A DNA stretch of 64,000 nt, taken from Chitinophagaceae bacterium. GTDB taxonomy: Bacteria; Bacteroidota; Bacteroidia; Chitinophagales; Chitinophagaceae. The notes under the pieces are model-generated. The model was not told the origin of the DNA, did not search any database, and saw nothing but the letters and a program-made list of their open reading frames with translations. Below are positions 1 to 8,615 of this stretch, piece by piece (the stretch's first letter is position 1; every line of letters starts with the position of its first letter). The translations under genes were made by a program, and so were the position numbers. The stretch covers positions 1 through 64,000 of the forward strand of contig CANGYR010000008.1 in the NCBI GenBank assembly GCA_947458275.1, read 5' to 3'.

Positions 1-20
1 ATCACTGTTGTCCGGTTAAA
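1..20 (+). repeat. IS left terminal inverted repeat
   Basis: Reads ATCACTGTTGTCCGGTTAAA and is the exact reverse complement of 1402-1421. Similarity stops after base 20. Confidence 0.95.
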
Positions 21-103
21 ACCCAAGTTACACCAATAGCTTCAATATTTACAACTGTTTCATTGATAGCTATGGTGTTTTTATAATTTGAAGCCCCTAT
101 GTT

Positions 104-1321
104 TTAAGCAGAGCTAAACAGACTTGGTTGCTGTTGATTTAGCCTTTCACTATAATTCATTAGTGACTTTTCCGGATTTTCAAGAAACAGAATAAGGTCC
201 AGATAATTCATTAAATGAAGTCTTACCATACTGCATATGTTCGCAAACGACCATTTCTTCTTCAGCTGTTTTTTTACTATTGACAACAGTAGATCTGTAA
301 TAAGGGCACACCAAATCTGAACCTTGATGGCGTTTTCACTTTCGCCAAGAAAATGCTTAAGCGGATAAGATTGTTTCAGTCTTTTAAACAGCAACTCTAT
401 CTGCCATCTTCTTTTATATATAGCCGCTATTGTCGAAGCTTTGAAAGTTTTGTGGTTAGTAATAAAAACGAATGTTTTCTTTGTAACAGAATCATAAAAG
501 GTGATTCTCCTTACTGCTATTTTTTTTGTTTTACGATTACTGGGTCTTCCAAGAAGAACCTTGTCGTCAGCAATTACGCCTGCCTCCTTTTCTTTTTCGG
601 ATACAGGAAGATGAGCAATTAATTCCTGGTAAGCCACATCGCTGATTCTGGTAACCCAAGTAATAGATTGACTATTAAATTCAGCAAACTTTTCATAGCT
701 ATTGTACCCTTTATCAAATACAACAATAGCGCCTTCGGGCAAGTCTACATGTTTAAATATTTCTTTGTCACTCTTGGATGCATGAGTGATTATGCTATAT
801 ACAGGAACATCCTCACTTGCTTTTACCACCAAATGCGCTTTGGCGCCGCCCTTCTTCTTCCCGTTAACCGGATGGCTTCCCATACCTTTCATAATGTCAG
901 AGAACAGGCTAATTGTTGTTGAATCTATTAAAAACAGTCTGTTTTCAATAGACCCTTTTAATCGGCTGTCCGGGGAAAAATGGTAATAAGTATGATAAAG
1001 TCGTTCATAGACAGCACTGAAGAATTCATGGCTCCTATTGTTATTTGCTTCAGACAAGGTACTTCTTCGCGGAACATATTTGAGGCCTAAATGACTCAAC
1101 CTATGATGACAGGCCATGAGTCCGGTAACGACTTCCCTCAGTGAAGAGCACTTTTGAAAGCACGTATATAGCATTGTGACAAGATGATCATAGGATTTAT
1201 ATCTTTTATAATACCTATCTGACGAATGCTCTTTTACAGAACTGGCAATTAAATGCCTGGGAATTAAATTTAGTAGCTGACAAAAAATCGGCTGTCCGGT
1301 AAAAAAAGTACTTTTGCTCAT
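104..1321 (-). CDS. IS4-family transposase (DDE, DUF4372 N-terminus)
   Basis: A 405-residue DDE transposase that cuts and rejoins the ends of the surrounding IS. The N-terminal about 75 residues (FTGQPIFCQLL onward) look like the DUF4372 domain that precedes the IS4-type catalytic domain in many Bacteroidota elements. Catalytic aspartates are visible in FLIDSTT and VVFDKGY. The glutamate lies in YKRRWQIELLFKRLK, which fits the IS4 signature Y-x2-R-x3-E-x6-K exactly. The frame is open from MSKSTF to LFSSA with no stop or shift, so the enzyme appears full length. It starts about 100 bp inside the right terminal repeat, which leaves room for a promoter there. Confidence 0.95.
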   Translation of the reverse strand: MSKSTFFTGQPIFCQLLNLIPRHLIASSVKEHSSDRYYKRYKSYDHLVTMLYTCFQKCSSLREVVTGLMACHHRLSHLGLKYVPRRSTLSEANNNRSHEFFSAVYERLYHTYYHFSPDSRLKGSIENRLFLIDSTTISLFSDIMKGMGSHPVNGKKKGGAKAHLVVKASEDVPVYSIITHASKSDKEIFKHVDLPEGAIVVFDKGYNSYEKFAEFNSQSITWVTRISDVAYQELIAHLPVSEKEKEAGVIADDKVLLGRPSNRKTKKIAVRRITFYDSVTKKTFVFITNHKTFKASTIAAIYKRRWQIELLFKRLKQSYPLKHFLGESENAIKVQIWCALITDLLLSIVKKQLKKKWSFANICSMVRLHLMNYLDLILFLENPEKSLMNYSERLNQQQPSLFSSA

Positions 1322-1401
1322 GGGCTATTTTTTTGTGTGGTAACTCAAAAATAACCATGATTGGAGAACTTCGGTTCTCCTTTTTATATTTGTAGTAGAA
1401 A

Positions 1402-1421
1402 TTTAACCGGACAACAGTGAT
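1402..1421 (-). repeat. IS right terminal inverted repeat
   Basis: TTTAAACCGG-like end; precisely the reverse complement of bases 1-20, ending in ACAACAGTGAT. It marks the boundary with the chromosomal sequence that leads into the thioesterase 3' end. Confidence 0.95.
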
Positions 1422-1444
1422 CGTCAAATTATCGAATTGACTAA

Positions 1445-1951
1445 TTACACAAACAAAGCCCTCAATTCCTCCGCATCCTCCGGTTTCATTTTTCCACCGA
1501 GAATCAATCTTAGTTGTCTTCTTCTGAGTGCACCATCGAAAAGTTTTTTCTCTTCTTCTGTTTCAGGAATCACTTTATTGACAGGTCTTGGTTTACCGTT
1601 GGGATCAAGTGCGACAAATGTGAGATAGGCCTCGTTGCTTTTGTATTTATATTGTTGTATCACATCTTCTCCCCAAACGCTGATATGCACTTCCATACTG
1701 CTGTTGAAAGAGCGGGTGACTTTAGCTTCAATATGCACCACGTTTCCCAGCTTGATGGAACTTTCAAAAGATATATTGTCAACAGATGCAGTCACCACCG
1801 GAGCAGCACAATGTTTCATCGCAGCCAACGCCGCAGCAATATCCATCCAGTACATCAATCTACCACCCATGAGATTGCCAAATGTATTGGTGTCGTTCGG
1901 CAATACCAGTTCAGTCATCACTGTAAGAGATTGAGAAGCTTTTTTATCCAT
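1445..1951 (-). CDS. acyl-CoA thioesterase, hotdog fold
   Basis: A 168-residue single hotdog-domain protein of the YciA/BFIT acyl-CoA hydrolase type, which splits acyl-CoA into free acid and CoA in the cytoplasm. The conserved stretch N-x-FGNLMGGRLMYWMD (about residues 20-36), containing the Asn and Gly-Gly of the family, is followed by the central helix AAALAAMKHC and the core strands VVTASVDNISF and VHIEAKVTRSF. The C-terminus is charged (RRRQLRLI to EDAEELRALFV). The length is normal for the family. It is transcribed alone, divergent from the helicase, with the IS inserted just past its stop. The physiological substrate cannot be told from sequence. Confidence 0.9.
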   Translation of the reverse strand: MDKKASQSLTVMTELVLPNDTNTFGNLMGGRLMYWMDIAAALAAMKHCAAPVVTASVDNISFESSIKLGNVVHIEAKVTRSFNSSMEVHISVWGEDVIQQYKYKSNEAYLTFVALDPNGKPRPVNKVIPETEEEKKLFDGALRRRQLRLILGGKMKPEDAEELRALFV

Positions 1952-2131
1952 AACAGAATTTTATACAAAGTTAGAGCAGGGGAATAAGAAATAATTAATA
2001 ATTAATAAGAAATAAGGAAGTTGACCGTTGAATTTTATAAGAACCGACTTTCATGAAATGCAAAATTTATAGCGAGAAAAAAATCACATCCCGCCGCCGT
2101 CTGGTCTCCGACCAACGGCATTAAGCACAAT

Positions 2132-2230
2132 GTTTTAAACCAACGCAGTGATTTAAACCATTATACCAGCATAGCGTTTTAAACCAACGAAGTGATTTAA
2201 ACCCTTAAACCAGCACAGCGGTTTAAACGT
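2132..2230. repeat. TTTAAACC-rich repeat block, copy 1
   Basis: Four to five degenerate units of about 20-25 bp built on TTTAAACCAACGNAGTGAT or TTAAACCAGCACAGCGGT. Individual units are imperfect palindromes because TTAAACC at one side faces GGTTTAA at the other. The same unit occurs at 29835-29890, and related GTTTARR octamers occur at 5549-5580, 59700-59741 and 61600-61628. Confidence 0.75.
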
Positions 2231-2257
2231 TTATTATGCACTCTCAGAATTAATCAC

Positions 2258-2265
2258 TATATTTG
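2258..2265 (+). promoter_or_regulatory. putative -7 promoter element of the helicase gene
   Basis: TATATTTG matches the Bacteroidota sigma-ABfr -7 consensus TAnnTTTG exactly. No clear -33 TTG is visible about 20 bp upstream. Transcription from here would give a 5' leader near 180 nt, reminiscent of the long leaders on cold-inducible RNA helicase mRNAs (inference). Confidence 0.5.
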
Positions 2266-2452
2266 CGCCGAATATCTAAACTGAGAATTACATGAACTGC
2301 TCAGTTGCTGTTGATAGCAAGTATTAAGCTAATCTTACTCTTTAAGATTTTTTTCTCTCTCCAACGGCCCGTAGCAATACATGTGACCATCAAATTTTTG
2401 ACCACATGATCATTGCCATGCAATGAAGGGTCTTCATTTTAAAAATTAAACA

Positions 2453-4138
2453 ATGAATGCATTTGAAGCATTAGGCCTCAAAACCGAAATCGTACAATCT
2501 ATCGCCGACCTCGGCTTTACAACACCCACCCCCATTCAGGAGCAAGCCATCCCCGTTTTATTATCGGGCACCATGGACTTCGTTGGGCTGGCACAAACTG
2601 GAACCGGCAAAACCGCCGCATTTGGTCTGCCTCTTTTACAATTGATCAACGCTGCCGACAAGTTTCCGCAGGCACTGATCGTTTGCCCCACAAGAGAACT
2701 TTGTCTGCAAATCACCAACGACCTGCAGACATTCAAGAAATATATCAAAGGGGTAAACACGGAAGCCGTATATGGCGGCGCTTCTATTACCATGCAAATC
2801 CGTAATCTACGCCAGGGTGTACAAATTGTTGTAGCCACTCCGGGAAGATTAATTGATTTGATCGAACGTAAAGCAATAGACCTGCAAAAAGTGAAGTACG
2901 TTGTGCTTGATGAAGCAGATGAAATGCTGAATATGGGATTCCGCGACGATATTGATTTTGTATTGAAAAATACCATCAATCGCGAGAGCATCTGGCTGTT
3001 CAGTGCTACCATGCCGCCTGAAGTGAGAGCCATTTCCAGAAACTTCATGACCTCTCCCAAAGAGATTACGGTAGGAAAGAAAAACAGCGGCAATGCTAAT
3101 ATTGATCATCAGTATTTCGTTTCGTCTGCCCATAACCGTTATGAAACTTTAAAACGACTGATAGATTTCAATCCCGGTATGTATGGTATTATCTTCACCC
3201 GAACCAAAGTTGATGCACAGGAAATTTCGGAGCGCTTGTCAAAAAACGGATATGAAATTGAGGCATTGCATGGCGATCTAACGCAACAACAGCGTGACAG
3301 AGTAATGGGACGATTCCGCAACAAGACATTGCAATTGCTTATCGCAACCGACGTTGCTGCAAGAGGCATTGATGTGGATGGCATCACCCATGTGATCAAT
3401 TATGAACTGCCTGATGACATGGAAGTATATACGCACAGAAGCGGCCGTACGGCAAGAGCCGGCAAAAGCGGTATCTGTATTTCCATCTGCCACAGCAGAG
3501 AGCTGTTTAAAATTAAACAGCTGGAACGTATCATCAATGCAAGATTCCACAAACTCGATATCCCTAGCGGAAAAGATGTTTGCCGTAAGCAGTTCTTCCA
3601 TTTCATGGATAAATTGATACAGACGGACATTTCTCACGGCGATTACGAAACTTATCTGCCTGATTTGCTGGAAAAATTTGAAAACGTTTCCAAAGAAGAG
3701 ATCTTGCAAAGAGTAGCTGCGCTTGAATTCAGCCACTTCCTGAAATATTATGAGAATGCAGAAGACTTAAATATGAAACTTGATGCGAGAGCACCTAGAG
3801 GAGTTGAAAACAACAGAGACTCGGGCAATCGCAGAGAACGCACATTTAACAGAAGAGATAATGGATATGCCAGGTTATTTGTAAACCTGGGAACGAAAGA
3901 TGGTTTTTACAAAGCGAGTTTCCTTCAGTATATCCTCGATGAAAGCAATCTCAAAAAAGAGGCGCTGGGCAAGATAGACATGAGAGAGATGAACAGCTGG
4001 GTGGAAATAGACAGAGCTGAAGCAGGAAGAATGATTAAAGCGATTGACGGGAAGCGCTACAATAACAGAACCGTAAGAATGAACGAAGCCGATGGCGGAT
4101 ATAAAAGAGCCGGTGAAGAAAGAAGAAGACACAACTAA
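2453..4138 (+). CDS. DEAD-box ATP-dependent RNA helicase with DbpA-type RNA-binding domain
   Basis: A 561-residue cytoplasmic RNA helicase, likely acting in ribosome assembly or mRNA unwinding at low temperature. Motifs in order: Q-motif region TPTPIQEQAIP, Walker A AQTGTGKT, PTRELC, TPGRL, VLDEADEML (the DEAD box), FSATMP, and in the second RecA lobe ATDVAARGIDV and HRSGRTARAGKSG. A linker rich in Arg/Asn/Asp (residues about 445-470) leads to a C-terminal DbpA-like RRM (ARLFVNLGTKDGF to YNNRTVRMN), which binds structured RNA in this family. The ATG at 2453 follows an A-rich leader typical of the phylum. The stop overlaps the convergent metallophosphoesterase by 3 bp. Confidence 0.95.
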   Translation: MNAFEALGLKTEIVQSIADLGFTTPTPIQEQAIPVLLSGTMDFVGLAQTGTGKTAAFGLPLLQLINAADKFPQALIVCPTRELCLQITNDLQTFKKYIKGVNTEAVYGGASITMQIRNLRQGVQIVVATPGRLIDLIERKAIDLQKVKYVVLDEADEMLNMGFRDDIDFVLKNTINRESIWLFSATMPPEVRAISRNFMTSPKEITVGKKNSGNANIDHQYFVSSAHNRYETLKRLIDFNPGMYGIIFTRTKVDAQEISERLSKNGYEIEALHGDLTQQQRDRVMGRFRNKTLQLLIATDVAARGIDVDGITHVINYELPDDMEVYTHRSGRTARAGKSGICISICHSRELFKIKQLERIINARFHKLDIPSGKDVCRKQFFHFMDKLIQTDISHGDYETYLPDLLEKFENVSKEEILQRVAALEFSHFLKYYENAEDLNMKLDARAPRGVENNRDSGNRRERTFNRRDNGYARLFVNLGTKDGFYKASFLQYILDESNLKKEALGKIDMREMNSWVEIDRAEAGRMIKAIDGKRYNNRTVRMNEADGGYKRAGEERRRHN

Positions 4139-5388
4139 ACCAATTCCAATAAGGTTATTTCCGGCAGGATGCCCACCCTGCCGGGATAGCCAATAAATCC
4201 AAACCCTCGGTTGACATATAATTTCTGACCAGCATCTTCGTAGAGCCCCGACCACTGTTTGTAAACATACTGAACCGGGCTCCATTTCAGTCCTGGTATC
4301 TCAACACCAAACTGCATTCCGTGAGTGTGACCGCTCAGCATGAGATCTACATCTTTGTATTTCTCCTTGACTTCCGCCTCCCAGTGACTCGGGTCGTGAC
4401 TCAATAAAATTTTAAAAGGATATTCTCCGGTACCTGCATGTGCCAAATCCATTTTTCCGTATTTGGGGAAACGCGCTTTGTTACTCCAGTTTTCAATACC
4501 GAGTAAAGCAATTTTGTCATTGTCTTTTTCAATAACCACATGTTCATTCAGCAACAAGCGCCAACCCATATCCGCATGAACTTTTTTCAGATTCTCCAGG
4601 TTTTGTTCCTTACTGATTCCATTCTGCGGCCACTGAACATAGTCACCATAATCATGATTTCCCAACGTGGAATATACTCCCAGAGTGGCTTTCAGACTGC
4701 CAAACAAATCTTTGTATTCTTCCATTTCTACTGCCTTGTCATTTACCAGATCTCCGGTAAATACAATCAAATCAGGATTGAGTGATTTTATTTTTTCAAT
4801 GCCTTGCTCCACCGATTTTATATCTGAAAAACTTCCTGAATGTATATCGCTGATATGAACTATTTTCAATCCTTTGAATGATGAAGGAAGATTTTGGAAA
4901 GATAATCTATGCCTGGTTACCTGATAATTGTATTTGTTCCTGAATCCATACAGCAAAGTTCCGAACAAAGTAGTGCTCACTGCCAACCCCAGCCAGTTTA
5001 TAAATGCAGATCTGCTGATGGCATCTTCAGATCCGGATACTGCCACATCATTTTTTTGAAAAAATAATTTTTGTACCAGCCACTGTATCGCACGACGTAT
5101 ATCGTCGATAATAAAAAAGAAAGCTGCCAGCATTTTTGCCATAAACACTCCAATAATGACAGCAAAAAGATATGTCCGGATTTTTTTACCCAGGAATGCA
5201 GGCTGCGTGTAAACAAACATCAGAAAACCAAGCACTGCAAGCGCAGTAAAGCCCCAGTAAATAACGAAAGTGATTGTTTTGGTTTTATTCGAAGATGAAT
5301 GCGATACAGATTTTACTGCCTGAAAAACATATAGATCGAGCAGAAGCATTAAAGAAAGAAAGATGATAACGCCGAGGGGGGAACGCAT
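4135..5388 (-). CDS. membrane-anchored calcineurin-type metallophosphoesterase
   Basis: A 417-residue protein with four predicted membrane segments in the first 150 residues (LGVIIFLSLMLLLDLYVF, VIYWGFTALAVLGFLMFV, TYLFAVIIGVFMAKMLAAFFF, then a helix near 130-148) followed by a catalytic domain. The metal-binding signature is complete: HISDIHSG (D-x-H), FTGDLVND (GD), LGNHDYGD (GNHD), LLSHDP and SGHTHGMQFG (GHTH). It resembles the YkuE/YaeI group, some members of which act on phosphodiester bonds such as UDP-diacylglucosamine. The actual substrate here is not determined. It stands alone, convergent to the helicase, with a repeat element directly upstream of its start. Confidence 0.9.
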   Translation of the reverse strand: MRSPLGVIIFLSLMLLLDLYVFQAVKSVSHSSSNKTKTITFVIYWGFTALAVLGFLMFVYTQPAFLGKKIRTYLFAVIIGVFMAKMLAAFFFIIDDIRRAIQWLVQKLFFQKNDVAVSGSEDAISRSAFINWLGLAVSTTLFGTLLYGFRNKYNYQVTRHRLSFQNLPSSFKGLKIVHISDIHSGSFSDIKSVEQGIEKIKSLNPDLIVFTGDLVNDKAVEMEEYKDLFGSLKATLGVYSTLGNHDYGDYVQWPQNGISKEQNLENLKKVHADMGWRLLLNEHVVIEKDNDKIALLGIENWSNKARFPKYGKMDLAHAGTGEYPFKILLSHDPSHWEAEVKEKYKDVDLMLSGHTHGMQFGVEIPGLKWSPVQYVYKQWSGLYEDAGQKLYVNRGFGFIGYPGRVGILPEITLLELV

Positions 5389-5400
5389 GTTTATGTTTTA

Positions 5401-5580
5401 TGTTTGGGGTTTGGGTTGCGCTGCGCGCGTTTGGGGTTTTTAGTTTGGGGTTTGTGGTTCTCTGCGATATCTCAGCGTTCTTCTTTCTCTGCGGTGAAAA
5501 AATATTTGTATTGATCGAAATTGATTTATTTGGCTTTTGGTTTTTTATCTAAACCACCTAAACTCCTAAACTCTTAAACC
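5401..5580. repeat. GTTTGGGG / CTAAACTC inverted-arm repeat, copy 2
   Basis: The left arm (5401-5460) has repeated GTTTGGGG units around a GC core, GTTGCGCTGCGCGC. The right arm (5549-5580) has CTAAACTC octamers of opposite polarity, so the two arms can pair imperfectly. The left arm is clearly homologous to 29766-29833 (core GTTACGCTGTGCGTG). The right arm runs over the stop codon of the FMN reductase gene. Confidence 0.75.
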
Positions 5581-6101
5581 TTCTCCCCTGATACCACTCC
5601 GACAAATTTAAAATATTCATCCAACTGTGTATTAATGGCCTTCAGAGTACCGGGATCGGATAGACGCTGATTGGCATCGAGCAATTTGTCGACTGCACTA
5701 ATTGGCAGTCTGTTGGGATGCACCAACATTTTCATATGCAACAGACTTCCTGTAAGATGTTCCATACCTCTGAGATTGCCTGCTCTTCCGGTAGCTACTC
5801 CCGTGAGAAGCACTTTTTTATGGTGCCAGCATTTCGCTATATCGCTGTTGTCAATCATCAACTTCAATATCCCAGGATAAGAGCCGTTGTATTCCGGCAT
5901 CACTATGATGAACGCCTCGGCAGGAACCAGGTATTTTTTTTCCATTGAAATAAAATCATCATCTCGCTCAAAAACCTTCACTTCATCCAATGCAAGTAAT
6001 TGTACATCCGCATTTCTGTTTTTCAATTGGGCCTCGTACACCTCCGCCACTTTTTTGGTGTTATTGTTATCTCTGACACTTCCTGAAATAATAGTAATCA
6101 T
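5574..6101 (-). CDS. NADPH-dependent FMN reductase family protein
   Basis: A 175-residue flavodoxin-fold protein of the FMN_red type (ArsH/YieF/chromate-quinone reductase relatives), cytoplasmic, transferring electrons from NAD(P)H through FMN to quinones or other acceptors. The N-terminal strand and phosphate loop ISGSVRDNNNTKK binds the flavin phosphate. MPEYNGSYPGILKLMIDN is the hallmark PEYN-x-S-xPG-LK motif around the isoalloxazine ring, and TGVATGRAGNLRGMEHL is the third flavin loop. The length is normal. It is divergent from parA. Its stop codon TAA is formed by the repeat element that follows it. Confidence 0.88.
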   Translation of the reverse strand: MITIISGSVRDNNNTKKVAEVYEAQLKNRNADVQLLALDEVKVFERDDDFISMEKKYLVPAEAFIIVMPEYNGSYPGILKLMIDNSDIAKCWHHKKVLLTGVATGRAGNLRGMEHLTGSLLHMKMLVHPNRLPISAVDKLLDANQRLSDPGTLKAINTQLDEYFKFVGVVSGEKV

Positions 6102-6158
6102 TCTAATATTTTAATGTAAATTGGTCTAATTTTTTTAAAATAACAATTCAAAAACGTT

Positions 6159-6193
6159 ATTGTTTCATTTTTTGTTTCTATTAATTACATTTG
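6159..6193 (+). promoter_or_regulatory. putative promoter of the parA-parB operon
   Basis: TACATTTG at 6186-6193 matches TAnnTTTG exactly, with ATTG at 6159-6162 as a possible -33 element (spacing 23, slightly long). It would give a leader of about 90 nt before the parA ATG. Confidence 0.45.
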
Positions 6194-6290
6194 CCGGAAT
6201 TCGTTCCCCATACGTTGATAATATTATCCCCACTTAAACGAGAAATGAACGAATTTTGTGTATCTTGAACACATAGACTATAATTTTTAT

Positions 6291-7091
6291 ATGGCTAAGA
6301 CAATTGGAGTAGCAAATCAAAAGGGAGGAGTAGGCAAAACAACCACGGCAATAAACCTTGCGGCGAGTTTGGCCATACTGGAATATAAAACGCTTTTAGT
6401 GGATGCAGATCCTCAGGCAAACAGCACCACCGGTGTCGGCTTCGATTTACATAACGTTACCAAAAGTCTGTACGACTGTATGGTCAACGAGGCAGAGGCA
6501 AAAGATGTGATTTTAAAAACAGACATTTCTCACCTGGATCTGATTCCCTCACAGATGGATCTGGTGGGTGCGGAAATCGAAATGATCAATTATCCCAACA
6601 GGGAAATGGTGTTGAAAAAAATATTAGACCCGATAAAAGACCAGTATGATTTCATCATCATCGACTGCTCTCCTTCCCTCGGGTTGATTACAGTGAATGC
6701 GCTTACCGCGGCCGACAGTGTGGTGATTCCTGTGCAGACAGAATTTTTTGCATTGGAAGGATTGGGGAAATTACTGAACACCGTGAAAATTGTACAAAAC
6801 AGATTGAATACCGAACTCAAAATAGAAGGTATTTTAATGACTATGTACGACAGCAGACTTCGTCTATGCAATCAGGTGGTGAGCGAGGTGAGAAAACATT
6901 TTGATGATCTGGTATTCAGCAGCATTATCCACCGCAACTCAAAACTGAGTGAGTCGCCAAGTTTTGGCAAGCCCGTTATTTTATATGATTCAGACAGTAA
7001 GGGCGCTGTAAACTATCTGAATCTCGCCAAAGAAATTTTACAAAAAAACAACCTGACTAAAATCAATCAGGAAGAAAAAATCATAGAGTAA
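6291..7091 (+). CDS. parA: ParA family chromosome-partitioning ATPase
   Basis: A 266-residue Walker-type ATPase of the Soj/ParA group, which with ParB and parS sites moves replicated origins apart. The deviant Walker A loop KGGVGKTT occupies residues 11-18. LLVDADPQANSTTG follows as the A' motif, and IIIDCSPSLGLITVNAL is Walker B and its helix. An upstream in-frame GTG at 6258 would add 11 residues (MYLEHIDYNFY) not typical of the family, so the ATG at 6291 is preferred. The stop overlaps the parB start (TAATG), indicating translational coupling. The parA-parB-DUF5683 order is common in this phylum. Confidence 0.95.
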   Translation: MAKTIGVANQKGGVGKTTTAINLAASLAILEYKTLLVDADPQANSTTGVGFDLHNVTKSLYDCMVNEAEAKDVILKTDISHLDLIPSQMDLVGAEIEMINYPNREMVLKKILDPIKDQYDFIIIDCSPSLGLITVNALTAADSVVIPVQTEFFALEGLGKLLNTVKIVQNRLNTELKIEGILMTMYDSRLRLCNQVVSEVRKHFDDLVFSSIIHRNSKLSESPSFGKPVILYDSDSKGAVNYLNLAKEILQKNNLTKINQEEKIIE

Positions 7092-7996
7092 TGCAACCAA
7101 AAAAAGATGCGCTGGGAAAAGGGATAAGAAGTCTGCTTCAAAATATTGATTCAGACTTGAAAACCACTGCCGGCAATTTAAAAACCGAAGTGATTGAAAA
7201 AGCCGCCGGTACCAATCTTGTGCCGCTCGACAAAATTGATACCAATCCCGATCAGCCCAGAAAAGATTTTAATGAGATAGCGCTCAGTGAGCTGGCTGCT
7301 TCTATCAAAATACACGGGATCATACAGCCACTAACGGTAGCGGCTATCCCAAACGGAAGATACAGACTGATAGCAGGAGAAAGAAGATACAGAGCTTCTA
7401 AAATTGCAGGTCTAAAAGAAGTACCCGTGTACATTCGCCAGTCGAAAGATGACAATATTCTGGAACTGGCTTTACTGGAAAATCTGCAAAGAGAAAACCT
7501 GAATGCCATCGAAATAGGATTAAGCTACAAAAGATTGATGGACGATCTGGATTATTCTGCAGAACAGGTAGCTGAAAGAATGGGAAAAGACAGAAGTACA
7601 GTCACCAATTATGTAAGATTACTCAAACTCCCACCTGATATTCAGGTAGCAGTAAGAAACGGCGTCATCTCCATGGGTCATGCAAGAGCCATCATCAGTC
7701 TTGATGTAGTGGACAAACAACTCTTTGTATTCTCTGAAATAAAAAAGAAAGGATTATCTGTAAGACAAACAGAAGAGCTGGTAAGGAAATTATACACCGT
7801 AGCATCCACCAAACCATCTGTAAAATCTTCTGCGCCTAATGAGTATAAAAAGATTGAAGATAACATTGCTTCGCAATACGGCACCAAAGTGAAATTAACG
7901 CACAACAAAAAAGGACATGGTACCATTCTGTTTGAATATTATTCACTGGAAGAATTAAACTCTCTTCTCGACAAATTGAAAATTAACGTGAGCTGA
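7091..7996 (+). CDS. parB: ParB/Spo0J chromosome-partitioning protein
   Basis: A 301-residue CTP-dependent DNA clamp that binds parS centromere sites. The ParB/Srx CTPase domain is visible in VPLDKIDTNPDQPRKDF and RLIAGERRYRASK (GERR box). The central helix-turn-helix spans AEQVAERMGKDRSTVTNYVRLLKLP, and the C-terminal about 50 residues (IASQYGTKVKLTHNKKG to LDKLKINVS) form the dimerisation region. It overlaps parA by one base and is overlapped by the next gene (TGATG), so all three are one transcript. I did not find a convincing parS (TGTTTCACGTGAAACA-like) in the adjacent sequence. Confidence 0.95.
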   Translation: MQPKKDALGKGIRSLLQNIDSDLKTTAGNLKTEVIEKAAGTNLVPLDKIDTNPDQPRKDFNEIALSELAASIKIHGIIQPLTVAAIPNGRYRLIAGERRYRASKIAGLKEVPVYIRQSKDDNILELALLENLQRENLNAIEIGLSYKRLMDDLDYSAEQVAERMGKDRSTVTNYVRLLKLPPDIQVAVRNGVISMGHARAIISLDVVDKQLFVFSEIKKKGLSVRQTEELVRKLYTVASTKPSVKSSAPNEYKKIEDNIASQYGTKVKLTHNKKGHGTILFEYYSLEELNSLLDKLKINVS

Positions 7997-8604
7997 TGCT
8001 GCGCTACTGCACTTTTTTTTTCCTGACAGTCTTGCTATGCTGCACCACCAATCATGTGACAGCACAAAAGAATGCTTCTGTAATTACAACTGACGATTCA
8101 GTTGTAAATAAAAATGATGTTGCCTCAAAAAAAAATACCACAGCATACAATCCCAGGAAAGCTATCATTCGCTCCGCTATCATACCTGGTTGGGGACAAA
8201 TAACCAATAAAAAATACTGGAAACTTCCGCTGGTGTATGGTGCAATTGCTACACCGGCCTATCTGTTTTTCTGGAACTACAACCAATACAAAGATTCTAA
8301 AAACGCCTACATACTCGCCACTGATAATGATCCAACCAATGACAATCAGATTAAGCAACCATATTTAAGCGTAAAAGACCAGCCGGAACGCATCAGAACT
8401 TTCAGGAATCAGGTGAGACAAAATATGGATTACTCCGTCTTGTTTTTTATTGCCATGTGGGGATTGAATGTGGTGGATGCCGCGGTAGATGCACATCTTA
8501 AAACTTTTGATGTAACAGACGAGCTTTCCATAAAAATAAAAGCCGGCTACTCTCCTATCGGCAACACCAACGGCATCAGCCTGATAGTTCCGCTTTCCAA
8601 ATAA
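7996..8604 (+). CDS. DUF5683 domain-containing membrane protein
   Basis: A 202-residue protein with an N-terminal hydrophobic signal (YCTFFFLTVLLCC, ending near HVTAQ). The DUF5683 core is NPRKAIIRSAIIPGWGQITNKKYW followed by a membrane segment LVYGAIATPAYLFFWNY, a loop, and a second segment YSVLFFIAMWGLNVVDAAVDAHL. The ending ISLIVPLSK is also characteristic. DUF5683 proteins occur behind parAB in many Bacteroidota. Their function is unknown; an envelope role is likely from the signal and membrane segments. Start overlaps parB by 1 nt. Confidence 0.85.
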   Translation: MLRYCTFFFLTVLLCCTTNHVTAQKNASVITTDDSVVNKNDVASKKNTTAYNPRKAIIRSAIIPGWGQITNKKYWKLPLVYGAIATPAYLFFWNYNQYKDSKNAYILATDNDPTNDNQIKQPYLSVKDQPERIRTFRNQVRQNMDYSVLFFIAMWGLNVVDAAVDAHLKTFDVTDELSIKIKAGYSPIGNTNGISLIVPLSK

Positions 8605-8615
8605 TGAAGGTAAAT

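Larger units (their letters stand above)
1..1421 (-). mobile_element. IS4-family insertion sequence, complete
   Basis: A 1421-bp element with perfect 20-bp terminal inverted repeats at 1-20 and 1402-1421, enclosing one intact transposase gene on the minus strand. The window starts at the very first base of the left repeat, so the left flank and any target duplication cannot be seen. The right end lies 23 bp beyond the stop codon of the neighbouring thioesterase, so insertion did not break that gene. Complete repeats and an unbroken transposase suggest it could still be active (inference). Confidence 0.93.
1952..2452. other. 500-bp divergent intergenic region
   Basis: Lies between the thioesterase and helicase start codons. 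It holds an AT-rich stretch (about 1985-2050), a block of TTTAAACC-containing repeats (2132-2230), a good Bacteroidota -7 motif (2258-2265) and an approximately 180-nt helicase leader with two small hairpins (CATGTG at 2380-2385 with CACATG at 2403-2408; CATTG at 2411-2415 with CAATG at 2421-2425). No open frame here looks like a gene. Confidence 0.7.

Noticed and set aside
1514..1987. 157-codon frame antisense to the thioesterase
   Set aside because: Lies opposite a well-conserved gene and shows no family resemblance.
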